A stretch of 64,000 nucleotides of DNA from CBDCWT01 sp965223305 (GTDB lineage: Bacteria; Planctomycetota; Planctomycetia; Pirellulales; Pirellulaceae). The DNA is taken from positions 1 to 64,000 of the forward strand of contig CBDCWT010000027.1 of the NCBI GenBank assembly GCA_965223305.1. Direction: 5' to 3'. Positions 9,153-17,770 of the stretch are shown here, in pieces. The number at the start of each line of letters is the position of its first letter. The stretch's first letter is position 1. The position numbers and the translations under genes were made by a program. A model generated the notes under the pieces. That model saw only the letters and a program-made list of their open reading frames with translations, had not been told where the DNA came from and did not search any database.

Positions 9153-10136
9153 TCAGGATGCCGCCGCTACCGGCACGTCCTCCGTCGCACGCGGCTCGAA
9201 CTGCCCCTTCCAGCGGGCAATCCGCTCCACAGGTTGTTTCAGCCGGACTTGCAGCGGCCCCATGACGAGCTGCTCGACCTTCTCGACATCCGAGCGATCG
9301 ACAGTGGGCAGCGCGAAGTCCTTTCCCATCTCCCGTGCACGGTTATCGACCTCAAGGATGACCGTCCGTCTACCAAACTGTAGGGCGCGAATTCCCCCGT
9401 GCAGACGGGTACCGACATAGTCAAGATCGATCGACGACTGAAGGAGATCGTCGTAGGCGCGGAGGTTGGGATCCACAAATGTGACACCAACGCCCAACCC
9501 CTTCGCATACGCATAATCAGTCGCTGTTTGAATCCATAGAAAGACCTCCTTGTAGCGGCTGCGGAGCAGCCGTAGCAACTTAGCGTCGCTGGCCGGGTCC
9601 GGAATATAGGTATTCAGCGTCGTCACGACATAATCGGCCTTGTCCTGCGGAATCGCCTGGCACAGCTCGGGAGTCATCCGCCAAAGAGTGGGACACCCCG
9701 TGTTGATCACGTTATCAACGCCAATCGAGCTGAGCATTCGCCTAGTGTAATCGTCACGGACCGAATGACAGTGCTCGCGACTGAGAACGCGGCGGAGCAG
9801 CTGTTGGCTGTAGAAGTCGGGCTTGCGCTGATGCTGGTACCAACCGCAACCCATCAGGATAACGTTGGCGGGGAAAAACAGATCGAACACGTTCAGCTTC
9901 CAGACCGATCGAAACCACATGCGGGAGCTGAGCAAGTTGGTTCCTCCCGCAATCGCGAAATCCGACTGGCGGACCAGCCCTCGACTTTTCCACCCCATAT
10001 ACTCGTGGCTCGCAACCCGGTAGCACAGCGCGTCGGGGAAGACCTCCGACAGGTGGTCGTCGACCGCCTCCATAATGATCTGGTCGCCAACATTCGTCGA
10101 AGCTACCGAGGTGTCTAGCACAGTCACCTTACGCAT
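9153..10136 (-). CDS. Polysaccharide pyruvyl transferase family protein
   Basis: About 327 residues. The N-terminus MRKVTVLDTSVASTNVGDQI and the C-terminal GTRLHGGIRALQFGRRTVIL with its basic and His residues are the PS_pyruv_trans pattern; these enzymes attach pyruvate ketals to sugars of exopolysaccharides or cell-wall polymers using phosphoenolpyruvate. The ATG at 10136 is chosen because the family starts at this conserved strand; the open frame extends upstream to 10220 without a recognisable domain. It is first in the minus-strand group with the flippase and Rieske-PhyH genes. Confidence 0.85.
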   Translation of the reverse strand: MRKVTVLDTSVASTNVGDQIIMEAVDDHLSEVFPDALCYRVASHEYMGWKSRGLVRQSDFAIAGGTNLLSSRMWFRSVWKLNVFDLFFPANVILMGCGWYQHQRKPDFYSQQLLRRVLSREHCHSVRDDYTRRMLSSIGVDNVINTGCPTLWRMTPELCQAIPQDKADYVVTTLNTYIPDPASDAKLLRLLRSRYKEVFLWIQTATDYAYAKGLGVGVTFVDPNLRAYDDLLQSSIDLDYVGTRLHGGIRALQFGRRTVILEVDNRAREMGKDFALPTVDRSDVEKVEQLVMGPLQVRLKQPVERIARWKGQFEPRATEDVPVAAAS

Positions 10137-10355
10137 GGTAAGTCGCTTCGTGAAACGGTGAGATCGATGTAACGTCGCGGCGTTCCGGGACCGAACCGGG
10201 TGATCTGCAGCGAACCGCACCTCCCGCCGATCATCGCGTCCATTCTTGGTAGCCGCCTGCAGTCCGCCACCAGTAGCGGCCCCAGAGTATACATCTCTGA
10301 AAGTTTTTTTAGAATCGAAGTCTTGCGAGCAGGTTGGCCGAGCCCGTTATCTGCG

Positions 10356-10388
10356 ACATCAGCCGCTGGGCGTTAGCCCACGGTTCCT
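10356..10388. repeat. Dispersed repeat NQPLGVSPRF type, solo end
   Basis: The divergent 336-base gap 10137-10472 between the pyruvyl transferase and sulfatase genes should contain both promoters. The only recognisable element is this solo ATCAGCCGCTGGGCGTTAGC end of a dispersed repeat. The rest shows nothing clear. Confidence 0.7.
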
Positions 10389-10472
10389 AACCCGAATTAA
10401 CGGACCGTAATTTGGCCGCTTGTTCCGGCCTACCTTCCCACTAAGCTCCAGCCCAGAAACCTGCAGATCAAC

Positions 10473-11849
10473 ATGAGATTCATCACTTCTCTGACCGTCC
10501 GATGTTGCGCGGTGCTGGCGTTGCTACCAGCGCTCGAAGCCGCCGAGCGGCCTAATCTTGTCGTCTTTATGGCCGACGACTTGGGCTACGGAGACATCGG
10601 CTGCTTCGGCAACACACGAATCGATACCCCAAGTCTCGACCGGCTGGCCTCCGAAGGAATGCGACTAACCGACTTCCATTCCAGCGGCGTCGTCTGCAGT
10701 CCAACGCGGGCAGGCTTGCTGACCGGCCGATACCAGCAGCGCGCGGGAATTCCCACCGTGATCTTCGCAGATCCCAAACAACCCACACATCCGCATGGCT
10801 TGCAAGACCGCGAACTGACCTTCGCAGAACTGCTGAGGGATGCTGGTTATGCAACGGCGATCTTTGGTAAGTGGCATCTGGGATACTACAAACAATACAA
10901 CCCTGTACGACATGGCTTCACCCAGTTTCGAGGTTACGTCAGCGGCAACGTTGATTTCTTCTCGCATATCGATCAAGCCGGACGTCTCGATTGGTGGCGA
11001 AACGAAGAGATCGACGATGAGCCAGGGTATACGACTCATCTCATCACCAAACACGCGTTGGCCTTCATCGCGGCGAACCAGGACCGGCCGTTCTGTCTTT
11101 ACGTACCCTACGAGCCGCCTCACTATCCCTATCAGGGTCCGCGCGACAAACCGCTGCGAAAAGTTGGCACCGGTCGTGGTCGATCTGAGTCTCAGCAGTC
11201 AGGCGAGGATGTACAGCATGCGTACAAGGAAATGGTCGAAGAGATGGACACTGGGATCGGCCAGATTGTTTCCTCGTTGAAGCAGCTCGACCTCGACCGC
11301 AGAACACTTGTTATGTTCTTCTCCGACAATGGTGCCACGCCTCGCGGCAGCAATGGCGCCCTGCGCGGCCACAAAGGTCAGGTATGGGAAGGAGGTCATC
11401 GCGTGCCCTGCATCGCTTGGTGGCCCGAAAAAATCGAGGCGAATCGTGTGGCCGCTGATTTGACCATCACGCTTGACGTGATGCCGACGCTGCTGGCGGC
11501 CGCAGGCGTTAAACCGCCGGACCACAATCCACTAGATGGCGTTGACTTGCTACCGTTGCTCACCGAGGGCCGTTCGATCGACGCTCGCCGACTGTTCTGG
11601 ATGCACGGGCGCCAAGATAGGAAGCTGCGGGCGATGCGAGACGGCCACTGGAAGCTGGTCGACAACGCGCCGGGGCGACAACGGCCCCAGCTGTTCCATG
11701 TTGCCCACGATATCGGTGAACGGAACAATCTCGCCTTGCAAGAACCGCGCCGTGTGAACGAGATGCTGGCAGCCATCGAGGCCTGGGAGCAGGAAACCAC
11801 AAGCCACGCCACTCCCCAACCAGACGTACCTCCGCTGAACGGTAGCTGA
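10473..11849 (+). CDS. Secreted type I sulfatase (arylsulfatase family)
   Basis: A 458-residue sulfatase with a short N-terminal signal peptide (about residues 1-23, cleavage after LEAAE-like sequence). NLVVFMADDLGYGD at 28-41 supplies metal-binding Asp residues, and CSPTR at 75-79 is the formylglycine motif; GKWHLGYY and DNGATPRGSNGALRGHKGQV follow. It would hydrolyse sulfate esters of a polysaccharide in the periplasm or outside. Such genes are numerous in planctomycetes. It sits divergently to the minus-strand glycan operon. Activation needs a formylglycine-generating enzyme that is not in this window. The substrate is not deducible. Confidence 0.93.
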   Translation: MRFITSLTVRCCAVLALLPALEAAERPNLVVFMADDLGYGDIGCFGNTRIDTPSLDRLASEGMRLTDFHSSGVVCSPTRAGLLTGRYQQRAGIPTVIFADPKQPTHPHGLQDRELTFAELLRDAGYATAIFGKWHLGYYKQYNPVRHGFTQFRGYVSGNVDFFSHIDQAGRLDWWRNEEIDDEPGYTTHLITKHALAFIAANQDRPFCLYVPYEPPHYPYQGPRDKPLRKVGTGRGRSESQQSGEDVQHAYKEMVEEMDTGIGQIVSSLKQLDLDRRTLVMFFSDNGATPRGSNGALRGHKGQVWEGGHRVPCIAWWPEKIEANRVAADLTITLDVMPTLLAAAGVKPPDHNPLDGVDLLPLLTEGRSIDARRLFWMHGRQDRKLRAMRDGHWKLVDNAPGRQRPQLFHVAHDIGERNNLALQEPRRVNEMLAAIEAWEQETTSHATPQPDVPPLNGS

Positions 11850-11929
11850 GGCCGCTTTGCGCGGGCCAGTTGGCAAGTGGGTGCCGCAACACCGCTAAGG
11901 ACTTTTCATCTCGCCAAAATATTATGAAG

Positions 11930-12152
11930 TAGCCGAATTCGCCAGAATTTGGACAAATCGGCAGTCCGCCAAACTCTGGCGAGTTCGGCTACACTCCAAA
12001 TCAGCCGCTGGGCGTTTGCCGGCGGTTTCCCAGCGAAACCGGATGCTAACGCAATTCCGGCTGATTGTGGCCCGGGGGCGTACACGGCAGTTCACCAAAC
12101 TCTGGCGAGTTCGGCTACACTCCAAATCAGCCGCTGGGCGTTAGCCCACGGT
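11930..12152. repeat. Mixed REP-like (TAGCCGAACTCGCC) and NQPLGVSPRF repeats
   Basis: The 702-base gap 11850-12551 lies between convergent genes and is filled with repeats. Two REP-like elements (CCAAACTCTGGCGAGTTCGG at about 11969 and 12094, the first paired with an inverted copy GTAGCCGAATTCGCCAGAAT) each run into an ATCAGCCGCTGGGCG element. One of these is a short version with the inverted end GCTAACGC..TTCCGGCTGATT. No coding signal. Confidence 0.75.
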
Positions 12153-12164
12153 TCCCCACCGTCA

Positions 12165-12300
12165 TTCTTCACTCTCCCCTCGGGGAGAGTCGGCCCGAAG
12201 GGCCGGAGAGGGGGGGCACGCGAGGGGCGATCACTCCAAGGCAGCCCTCCCCGGACGCTATCGCGTCCGACCCTCCCGCGCGCGGGAGGGTAAAAGTAGG
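12165..12300. repeat. Dispersed repeat PDAIASDPPA type
   Basis: GC-rich repeat with three nested palindromes: CTCTCCCCTCGGGGAGAG, CGGCCCGAAGGGCCGG and ACCCTCCCGCGCGCGGGAGGGT, separated by GGACGCTATCGCGTCCG. The same module recurs in tandem at 46735-47400 and in part at 38253-38325. Translations of it give a spurious PDAIASDP peptide. Confidence 0.8.
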
Positions 12301-12339
12301 CAGAGATTACAGGCGTCTCATCTTCCTAAGTGAGCGTCG

Positions 12340-12412
12340 TGCTTGCTCGCATGGCTACGGCACACGGAGTGTGCCGACTACGTTGCTGGCACGCTTCGCG
12401 TGCAACTCACCT
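12340..12412. repeat. Dispersed GGCACACGGAGTGTGCC palindrome (TLRVPSA type)
   Basis: A palindrome GGCACACGGAGTGTGCC followed by a related GGCACGCTTCGCGTGC. Related elements are at 23382, 25888, 43498, 53422 and 61191. The remaining stretch to 12551 shows no gene. Confidence 0.7.
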
Positions 12413-12551
12413 CATGTCACAAACCGCCATCTTTCCTGCCGCTTGTCCCGGCCTACGACTAAACCCTGGCAAACAGATAACTTACCTCCGAGCGGGAGGG
12501 TGAGGTCGACGTCCGTAGGGCGCCGAGGCAGCAGCGAATCGGCTGTAGTCG

Positions 12552-14942
12552 TTACGATGGCTCAACTGCAAAGGACCGAGGGGGGTTGCCCGCCTCGTGG
12601 CGTTGCCACATCTCCGAGAAAGCGCGCTCTACATTTCGCGCAAATTGTTCGGGTTTGAAGAGCGCTGTCGTTGCGCGGGCCTGCCACAGCCGCTCCCGGA
12701 CGTTTGCCAGGCGGTGGGAATCCTGCGCCAGCTCCACGGCCAGTTGCTCGTAGTGTTGTGGTGAGTCCGCAATCAAGTCGGTCATTCCCAGGGTCGTCAG
12801 CAGGCTGCCGGCAACTCGCGAAGCGAATGTCTCGCCAGGCAACGTGATGACGGGACATCCCGCCCACAGCGCGTCGCAGGCTGTTGCGTGCGCGTTGTAC
12901 GGCCAGGTGTCCAGAAACAAATCTGCGTGACCGAGTCGAGCGAAGTGATCTTCTGGTAACGATGTCCGAGAAGCGAAAACCAACCGTTCGGCTGAAACGC
13001 CACGCGCCGCAACCTCGCGCTGCAGATTCGTGACGGCGAACGAGTTCGACACCGGCAACCAGAGGACGCTTCCAGGCACGTGCTGCAGCAGCCGGGTCCA
13101 GACGCCAAACACTTGGGGAGTTACCTTGTAGCCTTGGTTGAAGCAGCAGAAAACAAATGCATCCTCCGGCAGACCGCACTCGCTCCGCGATGGCCCCGGG
13201 TCGGCCAGCGGGCGGCGGCTGGGATTGGCCAAGTAGCAGTGGGGGAGATGCACCAACTGCTCGGAAAAAAAAGGTTGTCGATCGGCCGGGGCGACGAAGT
13301 GATCAACCAAGATATAGTCGATGAAGTCGCATCCCATCGTGCCGGGATAGCCCAAGAAACTGACCTGAAGCGGCGCCGGGCGCAGCGAGAGGATTTGGGT
13401 TCGCGCGTGTGTTGTATAGCCAGTTAGATCGACCAAAATGTCAACTTGGTCCGTGTGGATCTGCCGCGCTGCTTGCTCGAAGCCCAACGGGCGCACGTCG
13501 ATAAAGCGATCGAAGGCGTCGACGAGGCGGTGCCGCAGGGCGCTGCCGTCATCTGGTCCGAAGGAATAGCCCAGCACTTCAAACCGGTCTCGGTCGTGCC
13601 GTTCGAATAGCTCGACGGCCAGTTGGGCCACCGGATGCTCGCGAAAATCGGCCGACAGATACGCGAGCCTAATCCGCTCGTTGCGGCGCCCGGCGAACTG
13701 AAAGCTACCGCCGCTGCGTTGAAACGGCGCAGCCCAATTGCGTGCCGCTTCGAGCTGCTCTGCCGCAGTCGCGGGGAGTGCCAGAATCAAGAAGGGCGGG
13801 ATACGAGCATCGTGACCGGCAGCCGCCTCAATCACACGAGTCACATTTTCTTCCCAATCTCGCCAGTCACACATCTTCAGCTGTTGATAGACCCGCTGCG
13901 ACAGCGCCTCGGTGTAGTCGGGTCGAGCATCCAGCGCGCGTTGATAGGAGGCGACGGCTCGATCGAGTTGCCCCAGCATTTCCAGGACGTTGCCCATGTT
14001 CAGATGCGCCTCAGCGTAATCCGGCTCCAGCTCCAGCGCGCGTCGATAGGATGCCAGCGCCGCCTCCAGCTGGCGTTGCTCCTGGAGCGCCACGCCCAGG
14101 TTGTTGTGCGTTTCGCAACTGTCCGACTTGTATCGGAGCGCTCGCTCGTAGCTGGCAACGGCCTCCGCCAGCCGCCCTTGTGACTGCAGCACGTTGCCGA
14201 GGTTACTGTGCGCTTCAGCATATTCTGGACGTTGTGCGAGTGCCCGCTCGTAGCAAGCTGCCGCCTCGCCAATTCGGCCTTGTGCCTTGAGGACGAGCCC
14301 TAGTCCCAAGTGCGACTCTGGCTTGTCCGGTTTGAGTTGCAGGGCACGTTGGTGGCAGGCAATCGCCTCGGCGTAATTTCCCTGTTCGCGTAGCACCATC
14401 CCCAGGTTGTTGTGTGCGTCGACGTAAGCTGGTTTCAGTTCAATCGCCCGCTTGTAATGGGCGATAGCCTCCGCAAAGAGCCCCGACCGCTTCAAGGCGA
14501 TCGCCAAGTTGTGATGTACGGCGGCCTGCTCTGGCTTCAGTTGCAGCGCCTGCCTGTAGGCAGCGATCGCCTCCTCAAGCTTGCCCTGCTCCTTCAAGAC
14601 AACACCCAAGTTACCGTGCGCTTCGGCATAGTCCGCTTGGAGCTGCAGGGAACGCCGGTAACTTTGCGCTGCCTCCTCCAAGCGTCCCAAAGCTCGGTAA
14701 GCAGACCCTAGGTTGCAATAGAAAGGTGGGGCGTTGGGATTGATGGCAATCGCCTGCTGTAGCAGATCGACGGCCGCCTGCTGATTGCCGACCTGATGTG
14801 CGATGACCCCCAGCAGGTGGAGCGCATCACTGTCGCGAGGATTGTGGCTGAGGATCTCCCGGTAGAGTCGCTCAGCGGTTTGTAGATTACCTTGTTGATG
14901 ATAACGAATGGCTGTCGCCAGAGTGGATTCGGTGGGCGCCAT
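12552..14942 (-). CDS. TPR protein with SPINDLY/O-GlcNAc transferase-like catalytic domain (GT41)
   Basis: A 796-residue protein. Residues ~1-345 are about ten 34-residue tetratricopeptide repeats (pattern AEAHxNLGxxLxxQGxLxEA). Residues ~420-780 match the GT41 O-GlcNAc transferase catalytic region: His436 in DFREHPVAQL corresponds to the conserved OGT N-terminal-lobe His, CCFNQGYKVTPQVFGVW holds Lys606 (UDP-phosphate contact in OGT), and LDTWPYNAHATACDALWAGC and PGETFASRVAGS form the UDP-GlcNAc pocket. It should glycosylate protein Ser/Thr in the cytoplasm. The family and fold are well supported; donor sugar and targets are unknown. It converges on the sulfatase gene across a repeat-filled gap. 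Confidence 0.92.
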   Translation of the reverse strand: MAPTESTLATAIRYHQQGNLQTAERLYREILSHNPRDSDALHLLGVIAHQVGNQQAAVDLLQQAIAINPNAPPFYCNLGSAYRALGRLEEAAQSYRRSLQLQADYAEAHGNLGVVLKEQGKLEEAIAAYRQALQLKPEQAAVHHNLAIALKRSGLFAEAIAHYKRAIELKPAYVDAHNNLGMVLREQGNYAEAIACHQRALQLKPDKPESHLGLGLVLKAQGRIGEAAACYERALAQRPEYAEAHSNLGNVLQSQGRLAEAVASYERALRYKSDSCETHNNLGVALQEQRQLEAALASYRRALELEPDYAEAHLNMGNVLEMLGQLDRAVASYQRALDARPDYTEALSQRVYQQLKMCDWRDWEENVTRVIEAAAGHDARIPPFLILALPATAAEQLEAARNWAAPFQRSGGSFQFAGRRNERIRLAYLSADFREHPVAQLAVELFERHDRDRFEVLGYSFGPDDGSALRHRLVDAFDRFIDVRPLGFEQAARQIHTDQVDILVDLTGYTTHARTQILSLRPAPLQVSFLGYPGTMGCDFIDYILVDHFVAPADRQPFFSEQLVHLPHCYLANPSRRPLADPGPSRSECGLPEDAFVFCCFNQGYKVTPQVFGVWTRLLQHVPGSVLWLPVSNSFAVTNLQREVAARGVSAERLVFASRTSLPEDHFARLGHADLFLDTWPYNAHATACDALWAGCPVITLPGETFASRVAGSLLTTLGMTDLIADSPQHYEQLAVELAQDSHRLANVRERLWQARATTALFKPEQFARNVERAFSEMWQRHEAGNPPRSFAVEPS

Positions 14943-14999
14943 CTGATACTCCCTTGCCCCGCGCGGCGAGCGGGCGATAGCCTCTTCCGCTTTTCAAAG

Positions 15000-15245
15000 T
15001 TGGCTCTGCATGGTAACCCGCCGCATCCGTATTGAAGTTTGGTGTTCGCCTTCGGCGTAAGCGCGCTCCATCGTAACCCGAAGCGTAAGCGAGGGACCAA
15101 CTTGCGATGGTACACCAACTCCCCCTCGCTGACGCTTCGGGTTACGAAACACCCAGCGAATCGGCCTGCTTCCGCCTGTCACGCGGCGAATTTGGCATCC
15201 TGTATCCGCCAGACAGCGAAGAGCGCGACTTCAAAGACCCCGCCT
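15000..15245. repeat. Dispersed palindromic repeat (NPKRKRG type), copy 2
   Basis: Best-preserved copy. The arm GTAACCCGAAGCGTAAGCGA starts at 15071 and its inverted partner ends at 15145 after a ~29-base spacer, giving a near-perfect 23-base hairpin. It fills the 302-base gap between the TPR and CmoB-like genes and ends at the stop of the CmoB-like gene. Confidence 0.85.
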
Positions 15246-16039
15246 CAAGACTCGTCGTCCAACTTTGTACCGCGGGCAAATCCGCGGCAATGGGAAAGAT
15301 GAGTTGGCTTGTCTGTCAAACGCCATCCCGTAACGCGTTTGAAGCCGGCGGCCAGCAACATCTCTGCCAGGCAGTGCACCGTCGGCACCCACCAATTCGT
15401 GGCGTTGTTGCCATACTGCGTGCCAGAGTAGAACTCCATGACCAGGTCCTTGTTCGCATAACCCTCGCCGAGGCCGCCGCGGTAGGGGCTGTAGTGGTCT
15501 AGCACTGCACTCTCGACGTAGATTTCTGCATCGCAGACGGCGGCCAGCCGATCCAAAGCCATCAGCGGATACCTGAGGTGGTAAAGAGTGCCGAAAAAGA
15601 AGACGACGTCGAAGCGGCCTAACTTTTCTTCGTCGATGTCATAGACACTCATCTCACGGCGTTGGCATTGATCTCCATCATGGCCCAAGGCTTCGCGACA
15701 AAGATCAAAGGTCTCCCAGGCGCGCCGATCGGAGCGCTCGAGAGTACCTAGATAGTCCGAGAAGTCATCCACTGCGACCACCTGTCGAGCACCTCGCTTG
15801 AGCGCTTCGAAGGTCCAATAACCATCCCAAGCGCCGACGTCGAGCACACGCTTTCCGGTTAGATCGTCGGGGATTCTATAGCTGGACGCCTTGATCGGCG
15901 CCCAGCCGGGCGTAACGATGCCGCCGGGCAGTTCAATTTTGTGATACCAGTACGGCAGCGCATCAACGCGCGCTTGCAGGTCTTCAGACATCAGTTCTCG
16001 ATCTATTGCTTCAAACAGGATATTCCGACCGCCGGGCAT
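15245..16039 (-). CDS. DUF1698/CmoB-like SAM-dependent methyltransferase
   Basis: 264 residues. ELPGGIVTPGWAP, then motif I RVLDVGAWDGYWTFEALKRG, VVAVDDFSDYLG, and VVFFFGTLYHLRYPLMALDR. The FGxLYHxRxPL block and the order of motifs match CmoB (DUF1698), which transfers a carboxymethyl group from carboxy-SAM to tRNA wobble uridine; small-molecule and glycan relatives use plain SAM. The tRNA-binding extensions of true CmoB are absent (E. coli CmoB is ~320 residues). It starts one base from the end of the ceramidase-like gene, so the two are co-transcribed. A start at 15991 (MSEDLQARVDALP) is also plausible. Confidence 0.75.
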   Translation of the reverse strand: MPGGRNILFEAIDRELMSEDLQARVDALPYWYHKIELPGGIVTPGWAPIKASSYRIPDDLTGKRVLDVGAWDGYWTFEALKRGARQVVAVDDFSDYLGTLERSDRRAWETFDLCREALGHDGDQCQRREMSVYDIDEEKLGRFDVVFFFGTLYHLRYPLMALDRLAAVCDAEIYVESAVLDHYSPYRGGLGEGYANKDLVMEFYSGTQYGNNATNWWVPTVHCLAEMLLAAGFKRVTGWRLTDKPTHLSHCRGFARGTKLDDES

Positions 16040-16040
16040 T

Positions 16041-17384
16041 CTACCGCTGGAGCTGCTGTTTCACCAAACCCAAGATCCGATCCTCGAGTCCCGGTTTGAA
16101 CGGCCCGTGGATGCCGAAGTACTGCATCGCTCCGCCCGCCTCATAACCTCCCTCTGCCAACACACGCTCCGACGGAATGTACGCAAATACATCGTTACAG
16201 TAGCCCGCAATCCACAGCGGCTCGGCGGGTAGTTCCCGGCGGAGTCGAATCGCATAGTCGACCACAGTCTCGCCCGAGAAACCGACGAACGTCAGCTGCG
16301 AACCAAAGCGGATCGTGTGCACCGGAAACGGGTGTGACCCGGCAATCCGTCCTTGTCGCTCGAGCCGCAGCAGCAGCCGATCCGTGAGTCGTTGCTCGTA
16401 GACGCTCCCTTGGCCACGGCGTCGCTGCAATTCGGCGCGCGTGGGTGGCTCGACAAACGACAGTTCGACTCGGTCGAAATGAACCTCCAGCGGTCCCCCT
16501 AATGGCTCCGTGGACATGGCTAAGCCACGTTCGACAGCTGCGGCCAACGTCTCTCCGTGCTGTTGGGCGAGTGCGACTGTACCTCTGGGAGCCGGGTTGG
16601 CGTCGCCGCCACAACCCATCATAAACAGAGCGGTGACACCCGGATGGGCCTGTTCCAACGCGATCTGCGCGAAACCGGCGTAGTCACCGCTGTAACGATA
16701 CTGGTCTCCAGTTAGCGTTGCGGTGTGGCAGGCATACCCAAACAGCACTGCCACGAGCTTCCCGCTCTCATCGGTCACCTTCAGCACTGGGACGGCGTGC
16801 TCGACCGGACCTGCCGGATTGTGCCGGATCCGCCGGTTGGCCGCGAACGGGGCCTCGCTCTGTGCAAAGAACAGCTTCGCCGGCCCCATTGACTGGCTGG
16901 CACGCTCGACCAGCGAGACCAATTTTCCTTCCAGCTCGAGCGTGTACGCGTGTATGAGGTTCTGCTGTGACTCGTCGAGCCCATAGGTCACCAGCGCCCC
17001 GTCATTGATGCGGGTTACGGGGCCGGTATGCGTATGCGAAAAGTTGAACAGTATGTTGTCCGGTTCAATCGACGTAGTCGCCGACACTTTGGCACGAATT
17101 TGATCCGCGAGTGCCGCTCCAAAGTTGTCGCCAATCAAGTCGAGAGTGATCAGGGCAATACGTTCGCTCTCCCGATCGCCAATTACCAGGGTTTTGGCCC
17201 ACAGCTCGTGCAGCACCCCTTCGGCCGGACGTTCGCGGCTCGCGTAACCGCCCAGCCAGAGATGTTGGCGAGGTGTGATGTCGACGCGCGCCGTACCAAC
17301 GGACCATTCGGCGGCGCAGGCCGAGGTGGCCATCCAGACCGACACCGCGACCAGCCACAGCGACGCAGTTCGTAGATATCCCAT
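16041..17384 (-). CDS. Secreted neutral/alkaline non-lysosomal ceramidase-like protein
   Basis: About 447 residues from the ATG at 17384, which begins a signal peptide (MGYLRTASLWLVAVSVWMAT, cleavage near SACAAEW). VGTARVDITP and LWLGGYASR open the mature domain, FNFSHTHTGP carries the zinc-binding His pair of neutral ceramidases, and GCGGDANPAPRG matches the family's GDxNP loop. Family members hydrolyse the amide bond of ceramides, but many planctomycete homologues are uncharacterised. It is shorter than classical neutral ceramidases (~650-750) and lacks their C-terminal Ig-like domain. The upstream extension to 17471 is not needed. Confidence 0.8.
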   Translation of the reverse strand: MGYLRTASLWLVAVSVWMATSACAAEWSVGTARVDITPRQHLWLGGYASRERPAEGVLHELWAKTLVIGDRESERIALITLDLIGDNFGAALADQIRAKVSATTSIEPDNILFNFSHTHTGPVTRINDGALVTYGLDESQQNLIHAYTLELEGKLVSLVERASQSMGPAKLFFAQSEAPFAANRRIRHNPAGPVEHAVPVLKVTDESGKLVAVLFGYACHTATLTGDQYRYSGDYAGFAQIALEQAHPGVTALFMMGCGGDANPAPRGTVALAQQHGETLAAAVERGLAMSTEPLGGPLEVHFDRVELSFVEPPTRAELQRRRGQGSVYEQRLTDRLLLRLERQGRIAGSHPFPVHTIRFGSQLTFVGFSGETVVDYAIRLRRELPAEPLWIAGYCNDVFAYIPSERVLAEGGYEAGGAMQYFGIHGPFKPGLEDRILGLVKQQLQR

Positions 17385-17563
17385 GTCAATTACTCTCGTT
17401 TTTTTCACCGTGGATCGTCGGCGAGCATTCGCCGACAACGCGGCGACTGTGTAAGATGGCCTTCGGTCCATTCGTCCTTCATCGGAGAGCCTGGGACCGT
17501 TTGATTTATCCGTCCGCCTGGAACAACCAGAGCATTATTCACTGAGCACAGGAGACCAGCCAC

Positions 17564-17770
17564 ATGTCATCTATCGCCCGCGTTACAGAGATCATCGCTT
17601 CTTCGAAGAAGAGTTTCAATCACGCGATCGAGATGGGAGTCAAACGCGCGAACAAGACGTTGGATAATGTCAAGGGTGCCTGGGTCAAGGACCAGAAGAT
17701 CGTCGTCGACAAGGGAGAGATCGTCGAGTACCGCGTGATCATGCACGTCACGTTTGTGCTCAAGGACTGA
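17564..17770 (+). CDS. Dodecin family flavin-binding protein
   Basis: A 68-residue protein with the dodecin pattern: VTEIIASSKKSFNHAIEMGV helix, then RANKTLDNVKGAWVKDQKI with the Trp that stacks on the isoalloxazine ring, and a last strand YRVIMHVTFVLKD. Dodecins assemble into hollow dodecamers that store or buffer flavins in the cytoplasm. The start ATG follows a CAGGAGA ribosome site. Length is exactly typical. The next gene's frame overlaps its last codons. Confidence 0.93.
   Translation: MSSIARVTEIIASSKKSFNHAIEMGVKRANKTLDNVKGAWVKDQKIVVDKGEIVEYRVIMHVTFVLKD

Noticed and set aside
12065..12658. 197-codon plus-strand frame and similar frames at 46552-47435
   Set aside because: They are translations of GC-rich palindromic repeats (PDAIASDP type) without any protein family signal.
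15039..15502. Frames with NPKRKRG and LTLRV peptides
   Set aside because: They translate the dispersed hairpin repeat and run antisense into the CmoB-like gene.
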